Shown here: positions 1-7,841 of the stretch, piece after piece
Position numbering within the stretch: position 1 is the first letter of the stretch
How the letters are laid out: each line of letters begins with the position of its first letter
DNA from: Coriobacteriia bacterium
Lineage (GTDB): Bacteria > Actinomycetota > Coriobacteriia > Coriobacteriales > Eggerthellaceae
Reading direction: 5' to 3'
NCBI GenBank assembly: GCA_030537355.1
Contig: JAUNNF010000012.1
Span: 1 to 40,649 of the forward strand
Length of the DNA stretch: 40,649 nt
Program-made: the position numbers and the translations under genes
Notes under the pieces: model-generated
Database searches by the model: none
What the model was told of the DNA's origin: nothing
What the model saw: only the letters and a program-made list of their open reading frames with translations

Positions 1-124
1 TTTTTCAATGAGAATCTTTTTAAAAACTGGCCATTTTTAGACTAGCATACGCAAAACAAAAACGTTTACCTTTTGACACTTTACAGATGAATACTTTTCA
101 CTATTTTTTCACTAATTTTATCTA

Positions 125-463
125 CTAAGCAACCACTTCATTTCCGTCAACATAAAGTTTATGACCATTAAAATCAATATTTGAATAATCTCCATCTAGC
201 GATTTAATATGACAATCACCAGTTAGTTTAATTTTGGAATTTTTATCAATTTTCATTCTTATATTATCGCCATTAATAGACCCGCTATTACCCCATGAGT
301 CTTTTTGGATACGTAAAAAATTACATGAATTATCATTATTGGTTATCGTATTATTTTTTAACGAGATAACAGCTTTTGTAAACGGATAGACTAATCCGTT
401 GAAGTATAAATTAGCGTAATTTGACCCTAGTCTTCAATACAGCAATACGTTACTTATTTTCAT
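125..463 (-). pseudogene. Broken beta-helix-like gene, in-frame TGA
   Basis: Reading the minus strand from an ATG at 463, nine codons are followed by a TGA (434-436). The same frame then stays open for about 100 codons to a TAG at 125-127. The open part has a short-strand repeat character (for example SLDGDYSNIDFNGHKLYV), rich in N, D, G and I. This resembles the end of a right-handed beta-helix surface protein. No intact start precedes the open part, so it is probably a 3' remnant or a gene killed by a nonsense mutation. The purine-rich GGAGG ahead of the ATG is also the 3' arm of a terminator hairpin, so the start may be accidental. Family not recognised. Confidence 0.5.
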
Positions 464-469
464 AAAATA

Positions 470-500
470 AAGCCTCCATTGAATTAAACAATGAAGGCTT
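470..500 (-). terminator. Hairpin terminator after the small GG-leader gene
   Basis: A 12-bp stem (AAGCCTCCATTG / CAATGAAGGCTT, one mismatch) encloses a 7-nt loop. Read on the minus strand it is followed by TTTATTTT. It sits about 50 bp past the stop of the 552-776 gene. Confidence 0.65.
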
Positions 501-551
501 ATTAATTTTAGTTGCAATGAACCTAATAATTACAAGTAAATAATAAAAGAA

Positions 552-776
552 TTATTTACTGTCATCAACAATCTCCCATTTTCCAGCGCGCTGTCGTCCA
601 TCATCTGAAGAACAATGCGGTTTAGGACTGAAAAACAGCTCTCTTGCTTTTTCAACAGAAACAGTTGTAGTAAAATGGCATTTTTTACAACGAATCGTTA
701 TCATCCCATTAGTGCCCTCACCACCAAACACATTATCAAGTTCCTTTGTATTAACTTTTTCTAACTTTTTATTCAT
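552..776 (-). CDS. Small double-glycine-leader peptide, CxxC core
   Basis: This 74-residue peptide has a strong Shine-Dalgarno (GGGGAGG) and its own promoter and terminator. Its first 19 residues end in ELDNVFGG. This fits the double-glycine leader consensus (E at -8, L at -7, V at -4, GG at -2/-1) known from class II bacteriocins and peptide pheromones cut by C39-peptidase ABC exporters. The predicted 55-residue product has CKKCH and a later HC, a possible small zinc or disulfide site, and is otherwise hydrophilic. No C39 exporter or immunity gene is recognised nearby; the neighbouring ABC protein is MacB-like. The leader match is visible; secretion and any antimicrobial or signalling role are inferred. 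It could instead be a small zinc-ribbon protein. Confidence 0.65.
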   Translation of the reverse strand: MNKKLEKVNTKELDNVFGGEGTNGMITIRCKKCHFTTTVSVEKARELFFSPKPHCSSDDGRQRAGKWEIVDDSK

Positions 777-798
777 AGCTACCTCCCCTACCTATTGT

Positions 799-807
799 AT
801 TATAACA
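799..807 (-). promoter_or_regulatory. Extended -10 element TGTTATAAT
   Basis: TGTTATAAT on the minus strand lies 22 nt before the ATG of the GG-leader gene, leaving room for a short leader with its GGGGAGG ribosome site. No good -35 is seen, as expected for TGn-extended -10 promoters. Confidence 0.6.
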
Positions 808-861
808 TAAAATTTTGCATATTTAAAGAAAAATAAGCAAGATAAGCATTTAAAAATTTCA

Positions 862-2160
862 TCATCCCTGCTGATATAGCCTTTTTGTACGTAAGCCTAT
901 TAAACATACTTTAACTTTCTCATACAAAAACATAATAATAAAAGGCAGGGATAAGTGAAGCGGATATACATAGCGAAAATCTTCAGCAGGAACACACAAA
1001 AGCAAGGTTAAAAATAAAATCAACAGCGGGGACAAACACAATCTACGCTTTTTACAAAGAATGAAAGCAAGCACAATCAAAAGTATTAACACACCACTAT
1101 TATATATTGGATTTACGTGATCAATACAATTGTCAAGAAAGTTTTTTACCTCAATGTGGCCACTTTGATCATCAAGTGTGTACCAAGTATCTGTATCAGC
1201 TATCATCCAAAAAGTACAAGTTTGCTCTACCCAGCCCCTAAAATATTCATGTGGATGAGCAATACCTAACTTAATATAATTCTCAAAAAACTCAAGCTTG
1301 TGGCTATCTAAAAATTCATCATTAAAATTTGGAGAAAATTTAATCGGGTCAGGAGTTTTAGGATCGTACACATTAGACACTTCTTTACTAGATATTATTG
1401 AGTCAAAAAATTCCTTTTCCTCACCCAAATCGGCATATTTTGCTGTATAGGCAACTTGTTGAATAGGAATTGAAATAGCTTCAGAAAAATGAGCATGCTG
1501 TATAGGTAGTAAGCTCTTACCTATAACGCAAACTACAATTGCAACACCACATAAAATAAAATACTTACGTAATTTTTTTTCTTTAATAATAAACACAATA
1601 ATGAGAACTAAACTTACAAAAATTCCGTTTTTGCGCAAAAAAGAAACTAATATCAGCAAAGTAATCATTAAAACTAAATTAGGTTTATCCTTTATAAGTT
1701 CAACAACTAGTATAAGTACTAGCACCCCAAATAAAGCATCTTTCCAATGAGATATGGAATATTGAATAATCAATGGATTTATCAAGAAAAATAACAGGCA
1801 GAGTACAGTGGCGATTTTATTGTTAAAAATTTTATGGAAATTAATTAGCGCGTAAGACAAGCATAATGAAACAATTATAAGCTGCACAAAACACACAACA
1901 CTAAAAATTAGAGTATCTGAACCACCAAAAGTTTTAATTGGAACAGTAAAAATCCAATAAAAAAATGCATAAATTAAAGTATGGTGATCATTAAGACCAG
2001 TGTATCTATACGAATCATTATAGGAAGTTTGCCCTAATATCATGTTGTACATATCAGTTAGGTCATTGTCGAACAAACCTGGAAAAAAAATAATATAAAA
2101 AGGCAACCAGCATATTAGAAATAGAGGTATAAGATATTTAAATTTTATAAATCTATCCAT
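862..2160 (-). CDS. Polytopic membrane protein, DUF6020-like
   Basis: This 432-residue protein has roughly ten to twelve hydrophobic segments. Between about residues 215 and 325 lies a large soluble loop rich in charged and aromatic residues (EFFDSI, PHEYFRGWVEQTCTFW). An early loop carries DNDLTDMYNMILGQ followed by a DHH motif. The layout resembles DUF6020/glycosyltransferase-C-like integral membrane proteins, which often work in surface polysaccharide assembly; the catalytic role is inferred only. It is monocistronic, with an extended -10 only 13 nt before the ATG and no Shine-Dalgarno, so translation may be leaderless. The family assignment is from recollection of the pattern. Confidence 0.6.
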   Translation of the reverse strand: MDRFIKFKYLIPLFLICWLPFYIIFFPGLFDNDLTDMYNMILGQTSYNDSYRYTGLNDHHTLIYAFFYWIFTVPIKTFGGSDTLIFSVVCFVQLIIVSLCLSYALINFHKIFNNKIATVLCLLFFLINPLIIQYSISHWKDALFGVLVLILVVELIKDKPNLVLMITLLILVSFLRKNGIFVSLVLIIVFIIKEKKLRKYFILCGVAIVVCVIGKSLLPIQHAHFSEAISIPIQQVAYTAKYADLGEEKEFFDSIISSKEVSNVYDPKTPDPIKFSPNFNDEFLDSHKLEFFENYIKLGIAHPHEYFRGWVEQTCTFWMIADTDTWYTLDDQSGHIEVKNFLDNCIDHVNPIYNSGVLILLIVLAFILCKKRRLCLSPLLILFLTLLLCVPAEDFRYVYPLHLSLPFIIMFLYEKVKVCLIGLRTKRLYQQG

Positions 2161-2173
2161 TAGCTAAAAGGCC

Positions 2174-2182
2174 ATTATAACA
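2174..2182 (-). promoter_or_regulatory. Extended -10 TGTTATAAT with near-zero leader
   Basis: The TATAAT hexamer ends 13 nt before the ATG at 2160. A normal start site would give a leader of about 6-7 nt with no room for a ribosome site, and none is visible. Confidence 0.55.
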
Positions 2183-2207
2183 ATATTTACTTGTTTAAGC
2201 ATATATC

Positions 2208-2225
2208 GTCATTTTAATAAATGAC
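2208..2225 (-). terminator. Weak hairpin after the fused ABC gene
   Basis: GTCATTT and AAATGAC form a perfect 7-bp stem with a 4-nt loop, 13 bp beyond the stop at 2238. No clear U-tract follows, so termination is doubtful. Confidence 0.3.
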
Positions 2226-2237
2226 CTAAATTAAACC

Positions 2238-5200
2238 TTACAGACCTCTAATTGCGCGGACTGGATTGTTCCTGCTTGAAACTAGAGCTGGAATTAATCC
2301 CGCAATTAAAGCAAGCAATGTACTAACCACTACAAGCACAATTATTATTCCTGGAGCAAGTATTGCAACGTTAAAGCCTAAATGCAAAACGCTATTAGCA
2401 AGTATACAAACAAGACCAGAAAGTAACACACCTACAACGCCTGCGAAGAAACCTATTAGCGCGCTCTCGCAATTAAACATACGTGCAACATCTCTACGTC
2501 TAGCACCTAATGCACGTAATACACCAATTTCTCTTCTGCGTCTAACTGTCGATACACCAAATATGACACCAATTAACAATGTTGACGAGACAAAGGCAGA
2601 CGAAACAAAGAATACTAGAATGGCTGAAATTGCATTGACGACATTCTTGCCAAGATCCACAGTTGCGCTTGCATCATCAACATAAGTTACAAACTTATCT
2701 TCTTGGTCTGTCTTTTTCATCTCTGCATTGTAAGTATTAATAGTATCTAGAACGTTAGACTTTGAGTTGTAGTCTTTAGGATAAATAGTCACATTTACTG
2801 GATCTGTCATTTCATCATAACCAAAATCAGCTAAGTTTCCTAAATATGTATGAGAAGTAGCTCCTACTAAATACAAACCCATTTGCTTTAAATCCTCAGC
2901 TGTAATATCTGTGCCCATTGCACGAGATAATTTATCCATATCAAACTCTATAAGTCCTGGACGAGTATCATCCAACATTACTGTTACAAGGTCTTTAAAT
3001 AACTGCTCCAGTTCAGCAGAAATCTCATTTATTAATGTTTCTACAATTACTGGCCCATGTTTTTTTATAAACTCAATACTGTCCTCTATAAGGTCTTGAG
3101 GTAATTGTTCACATATATGACGAATAACAGGTTCTCCGCCAAATGGATCTTCAAACCATTCTTTTGGCGAATCTGGTGTTATACCATGTTTTTTACACTC
3201 CTCAACATACTCAAGATATTTTACCGTAGCTTGAGCTGTTAATTTATACACATCCTCTTCAAACTTTCCATCTTTAACAAGATCATAGATCATTTCTTGG
3301 AATTTTGGATCTTGTAAAATTTTTATCATTAGTTGAATTTCTTCTTCTTCAGTAATTATTTTTTTTCTGTCTGGTAGCGAAAAATCTAGAGCTTCTGGAT
3401 GAATAGAAATTGCTTGTAAGAGCAAATCAAGATCAAATCTTATCAATTTCTTACCTTGTGTTTTCTCAGTAATTTTGCTAGCATCTTTTAAGTAATCAAA
3501 AGATTCACCGCTTAATACATCTTTATCAGGTGATGCCAGCTGAGCCTTAACAACAGCAGAATCTTTAGTCTGATTAATGCTCTCTTCGTATAGTTCAAAA
3601 GGAAAATTAATACCAGGACTCAAATAAGAATGTGCGCGGCTTCCATCAATTGGAAAAACAACACCAACTATAGTTAGCGGTTTAGCATTGGCTAAAACAC
3701 CCTTCATAAACTCAGGATCAGATGAGTTGTCCACAAAAACACCTTGAGAAGAATCATAAGTATAGCATTCTGATGGATTAATCATCTTAAATGTCTTACC
3801 TAAGAATTCATTATAGCCATAAGTATCGTACTGACCAGGGAATTCAACTTTCTCGCCCTTCTTATACTTTTCAATCAAAGGTGCAATTTCTTCGTTGAAG
3901 TTTTTCATTCCTAATTCGTATAAAATAGTATCGTTAACAGTACCATCAGAATTTAAGACTAATACAAGCTCATAAGGTGTACTAGGCCACTTTCCTGCTA
4001 CAAGAGTCTCATCTTCTTCAAATATTTCTTTATTTTTAGGAACCGGACCGTAAGAACTAAACATTCTATCTCCGCTATTAGCGCTTGATTTTCCTTGTTT
4101 ATAGCTATATCCAGTAGAGGATATATTACCAGAGCCAGAACCTAGCGATCCAAAAAAGCTATTTTGAGGAAAGACTTCATTTTGTCCATTTACTGTGTCA
4201 GTATAAATAACTGGAGATGTTCTATAAGCATACTCTATTGAAGAAACAGAATCGTTTATGTTATTTGGATTTTTATCTAGAAAACTTTTAAGAGATTTTA
4301 AATCATTTTTAATGCTTGCGTTGCTTTGATCTCCAGTTGTATTCCCGCTAGTAGACATCATATCGCCTATTACATTATTTAGGGCAGTACGCTTCATTGC
4401 TTTTGCCTCGGCAATAGTCTTTTCTTTAAGCTGTTGTTTAGTTACTATTTCAGTTTGCTGCAGTTCTGCTTGAGCACTTTGTGTAGCAACGTATGATTCT
4501 ACTTTTGTCATATCACGTGTTTGCCCAAAATAAATAGGATATTGAGCCAAAGTAGAATTTTGAACATCATTTATGTAAGAGTTAAGACCCGTATTAAAAG
4601 CAAGAATGGTTGAAACTAAAAATACCCCAACCGAACCTGCTAACACCATTAAAACTGTTTTAACTTTCTTTGACAACAATGAAGAAATTGCCATTTTAAA
4701 AGCCATAGGAATAGAAAATGTTGATCTGTTAGTTTTAATATTATTATTGTTTAAAACTTGACTTGAACTTGGCACCTCTTTTATAGGGTCATCTGGTACA
4801 TTATCTATATTTGGAGCATTTAAAACACCATCTTCAAGTAGATAAATCTTATCAGCATATTTTTTACTGAGTTTTTCATTATGCGAAGCAATGATTAATG
4901 TTGAGCCTTGACTTACGTTTATAAGAGTATTTATAACCTCTTCACTTGTTTTAGAATCAAGTGCACCAGTTGGCTCATCTGCCAAAATGATTTTTGGCTT
5001 TTTAGCAATAGCACGTGCAATAGCTACGCATTGTTGCTGTCCAACAGAAAGTTCAGCTGGATATTTCTTCTCTTGGCCTTGCATACCAACTTTTTTTAAT
5101 GCTTCTTTTGCTAATTTTCTTCTGAGCTTTGGATTACCTTTTGAGAAAATTAAAGAAACTTCAACGTTTTCCAATACAGTTAAATGATCGAGTAGATTAT

Positions 5201-5480
5201 TCTCCTGAAAAACATAGCCAACTTTATAGTTTCTATAGTTGTCAAGAATAGTTTCTTTTTGATCATTAATGGTTTTACCATCAACAACTAATCTACCACC
5301 ATCATCAAATTTATCAAATGCACCTATTACGTTTAAAAGTGTTGTTTTGCCACTACCCGAAGGGCCCATAATGAATATGGTTTCGTTGTTAGGGATTTTG
5401 ACATTTACTTTTTTAAGAGCTTGGGTTTGAATGTTGTTTTTGCTTACATACGTTTTTGAGACATTTAATAGTTCAATCAT
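2238..5480 (-). CDS. Fused MacB-like ABC ATPase-FtsX permease
   Basis: This 1080-residue protein joins an ABC ATPase to an FtsX/MacB-type permease. The ATPase part (about residues 1-220) has Walker A GPSGSGKTT, Walker B IILADEP and the ALDS D-loop. The signature is LSVGQQQC rather than the usual LSGGQQQR. After a linker, one membrane segment (about 275-295) is followed by a very large extracytoplasmic region (about 300-950). Three C-terminal membrane segments surround a VRRRREIGVLRALGARR stretch, typical of FtsX permeases. Such proteins act as mechanotransmission exporters of peptides, antibiotics or lipoproteins rather than importers. It has its own promoter (TGTTATAAT) and an AAAGGA ribosome site. 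The substrate cannot be told. Confidence 0.85.
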   Translation of the reverse strand: MIELLNVSKTYVSKNNIQTQALKKVNVKIPNNETIFIMGPSGSGKTTLLNVIGAFDKFDDGGRLVVDGKTINDQKETILDNYRNYKVGYVFQENNLLDHLTVLENVEVSLIFSKGNPKLRRKLAKEALKKVGMQGQEKKYPAELSVGQQQCVAIARAIAKKPKIILADEPTGALDSKTSEEVINTLINVSQGSTLIIASHNEKLSKKYADKIYLLEDGVLNAPNIDNVPDDPIKEVPSSSQVLNNNNIKTNRSTFSIPMAFKMAISSLLSKKVKTVLMVLAGSVGVFLVSTILAFNTGLNSYINDVQNSTLAQYPIYFGQTRDMTKVESYVATQSAQAELQQTEIVTKQQLKEKTIAEAKAMKRTALNNVIGDMMSTSGNTTGDQSNASIKNDLKSLKSFLDKNPNNINDSVSSIEYAYRTSPVIYTDTVNGQNEVFPQNSFFGSLGSGSGNISSTGYSYKQGKSSANSGDRMFSSYGPVPKNKEIFEEDETLVAGKWPSTPYELVLVLNSDGTVNDTILYELGMKNFNEEIAPLIEKYKKGEKVEFPGQYDTYGYNEFLGKTFKMINPSECYTYDSSQGVFVDNSSDPEFMKGVLANAKPLTIVGVVFPIDGSRAHSYLSPGINFPFELYEESINQTKDSAVVKAQLASPDKDVLSGESFDYLKDASKITEKTQGKKLIRFDLDLLLQAISIHPEALDFSLPDRKKIITEEEEIQLMIKILQDPKFQEMIYDLVKDGKFEEDVYKLTAQATVKYLEYVEECKKHGITPDSPKEWFEDPFGGEPVIRHICEQLPQDLIEDSIEFIKKHGPVIVETLINEISAELEQLFKDLVTVMLDDTRPGLIEFDMDKLSRAMGTDITAEDLKQMGLYLVGATSHTYLGNLADFGYDEMTDPVNVTIYPKDYNSKSNVLDTINTYNAEMKKTDQEDKFVTYVDDASATVDLGKNVVNAISAILVFFVSSAFVSSTLLIGVIFGVSTVRRRREIGVLRALGARRRDVARMFNCESALIGFFAGVVGVLLSGLVCILANSVLHLGFNVAILAPGIIIVLVVVSTLLALIAGLIPALVSSRNNPVRAIRGL

Positions 5481-5507
5481 AATCCATCCTTTTAACTCAA
5501 CAAATGA

Positions 5508-5516
5508 ATTATAACA
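5508..5516 (-). promoter_or_regulatory. Extended -10 TGTTATAAT for the fused ABC gene
   Basis: TGTTATAAT lies about 27 nt before the ATG at 5480. The short leader holds AAAGGA as ribosome site. Confidence 0.6.
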
Positions 5517-5557
5517 TAAACTTATTCAGCTTGCATTAGAACAATTTTCGTCTTTTA

Positions 5558-6928
5558 TTAAGGCGTTTGAACAATATTTGCACAATCATCCTTAATGATT
5601 AGTGGACGAGCATCAGGCGCACGGAAATGAAAACGAATGTTATTAAGTGTAACATTTCTGGCATGCCTTAAATAAAATCCACTTGCTGGCATTGTTGTGC
5701 CAAGCATTCTATTTTCAGGATATGTACTTTCAGCCTCAGGTACGGATATAGAGGCCATGTCAGCAGTTCCTCCTCCTGGTGCAGTTATATCAATATTCGA
5801 TAAGGTTATATTCTCAGGATAAAGCCCAGGAACGCCAGTTATAGAGCTAGTCATCATGCTCTCGCTTATAGCTGTAACATTGCTTATATTAATACCTTTC
5901 ATGTATGTGTTTTGCCCTTCGTCAACTTCTCGTCTTTCTAAGCGAATAAAGATAGGGGTCTGAACATCAGTCATGGAAATATTGTTGATGTTTATATTCT
6001 CTGCAATGCCTCCATCTGCAACTTCTATAGCAATCCCTGAAATAATAGTTGTAGGAGCAGTTATTCCTGAATATTTTATAGACCAATGTCTACGGTTATC
6101 CTCGCTTGCATGATGTAGTGCAACATTACTTATTGTAACATTGCGATAACCTTTAGAAGATCCAGTACCAAATTTAATTCCATTACAGTTAGCAGCAGCA
6201 ACACAGTTTGTGATAGCTACATTCTCGCAAAGTTCAACACCTTTCAAACAAATTGCATCATCTTCACTATCGATAATACAATCGCTTACAACAACGTCTT
6301 TTGATTCAATGTCGATACCATCATTATTGAAGTTACACTGGGAGTGTACTTTTATACCTCTTATCTGAACTCTTTCGCATGCTGTATAATATTGAACCCA
6401 ATGTGCTGAATCTCTTAAAGTTACATCTGTAACAGCAACATCTTTGCAATCATGGAACAATATAATCATAGGCCTGCCTGCTGGATCACCTTCTACTTGA
6501 AAAGCTTGTGCTCCACCCTGACCATCAATTGTACCAGTACCTGAAACTGATATATTTTCTTGTTTTTCAGCAAAAATTATGGATGAGAACTTTTTATATG
6601 TGTATTTTGTATATACTTCAATATTGTCAACTCCTATAAGCTTTGCTCCTTCATCTAGATGGAGATCAACACCAGATTTGAGCTCAATTGGTTGTGTATA
6701 AAAATCACCTGCTGGAATAGTTACTTTTCCTCCGCCGGCATTACTTACTTGGTCTATTGCTTTTTGAATAGATCCAGAATTATCATATTTTGAGTCACCA
6801 GCTTTAGCACCAAAGTTTGAAACATTTACATCTCTCTCGTTACCACAGCCAGTCAACAAAAACAAGACACCAAGAAACAAAAGTATTGTTGTACTTATAA
6901 TTAAATTTTTAATTATATTAGATCTCAT
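5558..6928 (-). CDS. GH28-like polygalacturonase family lipoprotein
   Basis: This 456-residue protein starts with a signal peptide ending in a lipobox (LFLLTGC, Cys about residue 28), so it is probably membrane-anchored outside the cell. VSNFGAKAGD near the N-terminus is the usual opening of pectinase-fold proteins. The parallel beta-helix repeats (VAVTDVTL, VVVSDCII, VAITNCVA, VTISNVAL) carry GH28-type motifs: NNDGID, then SEDDAICLKG, then GIKFGT. These positions supply the catalytic aspartates in polygalacturonases. The exact substrate (homogalacturonan, rhamnogalacturonan or other uronide chains) is not predictable. The start is supported by GGGGAGG eight nt upstream. It stands alone between two ABC systems. 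Confidence 0.85.
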   Translation of the reverse strand: MRSNIIKNLIISTTILLFLGVLFLLTGCGNERDVNVSNFGAKAGDSKYDNSGSIQKAIDQVSNAGGGKVTIPAGDFYTQPIELKSGVDLHLDEGAKLIGVDNIEVYTKYTYKKFSSIIFAEKQENISVSGTGTIDGQGGAQAFQVEGDPAGRPMIILFHDCKDVAVTDVTLRDSAHWVQYYTACERVQIRGIKVHSQCNFNNDGIDIESKDVVVSDCIIDSEDDAICLKGVELCENVAITNCVAAANCNGIKFGTGSSKGYRNVTISNVALHHASEDNRRHWSIKYSGITAPTTIISGIAIEVADGGIAENININNISMTDVQTPIFIRLERREVDEGQNTYMKGINISNVTAISESMMTSSITGVPGLYPENITLSNIDITAPGGGTADMASISVPEAESTYPENRMLGTTMPASGFYLRHARNVTLNNIRFHFRAPDARPLIIKDDCANIVQTP

Positions 6929-6958
6929 CTTATCCTCCCCGAATTAAATTTCATAAAT

Positions 6959-6967
6959 ATTTTATCA
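6959..6967 (-). promoter_or_regulatory. Possible extended -10 TGATAAAAT
   Basis: TGATAAAAT on the minus strand about 30 nt ahead of the GH28-like gene resembles the TGn-extended -10 elements seen elsewhere in the window, with one change in the hexamer. Confidence 0.4.
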
Positions 6968-7069
6968 GATACTTAAAATTGTGCAAATTATAAATTAATA
7001 CTCAGTGACACAAAATCTTTCCTTGCTCTGAGATGGGTGTCCAAGTACTTTTCAATAAAATAAAAATCC

Positions 7070-7095
7070 AGTTTATAAAGCATAAACTTTATAAT
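7070..7095 (+). promoter_or_regulatory. Promoter with 19-bp dyad operator
   Basis: AGTTTATAAAGCATAAACT (7070-7088) is a perfect 7+7 inverted repeat with a 5-bp centre. It abuts TATAAT at 7090-7095, 36 nt before the ABC ATPase start. No good -35 is visible. A dyad filling a roughly 19-bp spacer directly ahead of the -10 is the layout of MerR-regulated promoters, and a MerR gene lies at the far end of this cluster. The pairing is inferred. Confidence 0.55.
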
Positions 7096-7130
7096 TGTGT
7101 TAGCATTACAGACAAAGATATAGGAGCTGT

Positions 7131-7835
7131 ATGCAAAACATTATTAAAATTAAAAATTTAAAAAAATCCTTTGGTGAAGGTGGAAGCTATAATTTAGTAT
7201 TAAAAGGTATAACAGTCCAAATAAAAGAAGGAGATATCTGTTGTATACTCGGACCTAGCGGTTGCGGCAAGTCTACTTTTTTAAATATGCTTGGTGGTCT
7301 GGATTCCCCAGATAGCGGTAATGTATATATAGAAGATACGGATATTTCAAAACTAACACTTAGCGAACTCGCAGATTACAGAAGAGATAAAATTGGTTTT
7401 GTTTTTCAGTTTTATAATCTTATTCCAGATCTTAATATAAAAGAAAATGTTCAGGTATGTGAAAACTTAACTCAATCCCCTCTTGACAGAAAAGACTTAT
7501 TTGATGTTTTAGGATTAGCGAAACTTGAATATCGTTTTCCGAATGAACTTTCTGGAGGGCAGCAACAACGTACTGCAATTGCAAGAGCATTAGTTAAAAA
7601 TCCAAGAATATTACTTTGCGATGAACCTACTGGCGCTCTAGACAGTAAAACTAGTAAAGAGATATTAAAATTGCTATGTAATGTAAATAAAAAATATGGT
7701 ACAACAATTGTAATAGTTACGCACAACGCTAAAATTGCACATATCTGTAATCAGATGATAAAAATGAAAGACGGAAACATTCAAAATGTAACTTTTAACG
7801 ATAATGTGTTAGACGTAGATTGTATAGAATTCTAG
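7131..7835 (+). CDS. ABC transporter ATP-binding protein, MacB/LolD-type
   Basis: This 234-residue ATPase has Walker A GPSGCGKST, Q-loop in FVFQFYNL, signature LSGGQQQR, Walker B ILLCDEP, ALDS and the switch histidine in IVTHNAK. The length and the DSGNVYIED/LADYRRDKIGF stretch are typical of the LolD/MacB/BceA group of export or antibiotic-sensing ABC systems. AGGAG stands seven nt before the ATG. The permease follows after six nt, so the two form an operon. They are likely inducible through the dyad upstream. Confidence 0.9.
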   Translation: MQNIIKIKNLKKSFGEGGSYNLVLKGITVQIKEGDICCILGPSGCGKSTFLNMLGGLDSPDSGNVYIEDTDISKLTLSELADYRRDKIGFVFQFYNLIPDLNIKENVQVCENLTQSPLDRKDLFDVLGLAKLEYRFPNELSGGQQQRTAIARALVKNPRILLCDEPTGALDSKTSKEILKLLCNVNKKYGTTIVIVTHNAKIAHICNQMIKMKDGNIQNVTFNDNVLDVDCIEF

Positions 7836-7841
7836 TGGCAC

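Noticed and set aside
23-39. AAAAACTGGCCATTTTT palindrome as a terminator
   Set aside because: It has no loop and no U-tract placed after a stem, so it is more likely chance in AT-rich DNA.
434-436. In-frame TGA as selenocysteine or recoded codon
   Set aside because: No SECIS-like stem follows closely, and intact genes in the window use the standard code, so a nonsense codon or remnant is simpler.
2266-2685. Long opposite-strand open frame inside the fused ABC gene
   Set aside because: It lies entirely within conserved FtsX permease coding sequence, has no ribosome site and no recognisable domain.
5558-6928. GH28-like protein as supplier of rhamnose-derived 1,2-propanediol to the microcompartment
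   Set aside because: It is about 8 kb away with its own promoter, and no rhamnose or fucose catabolic gene is in the window.
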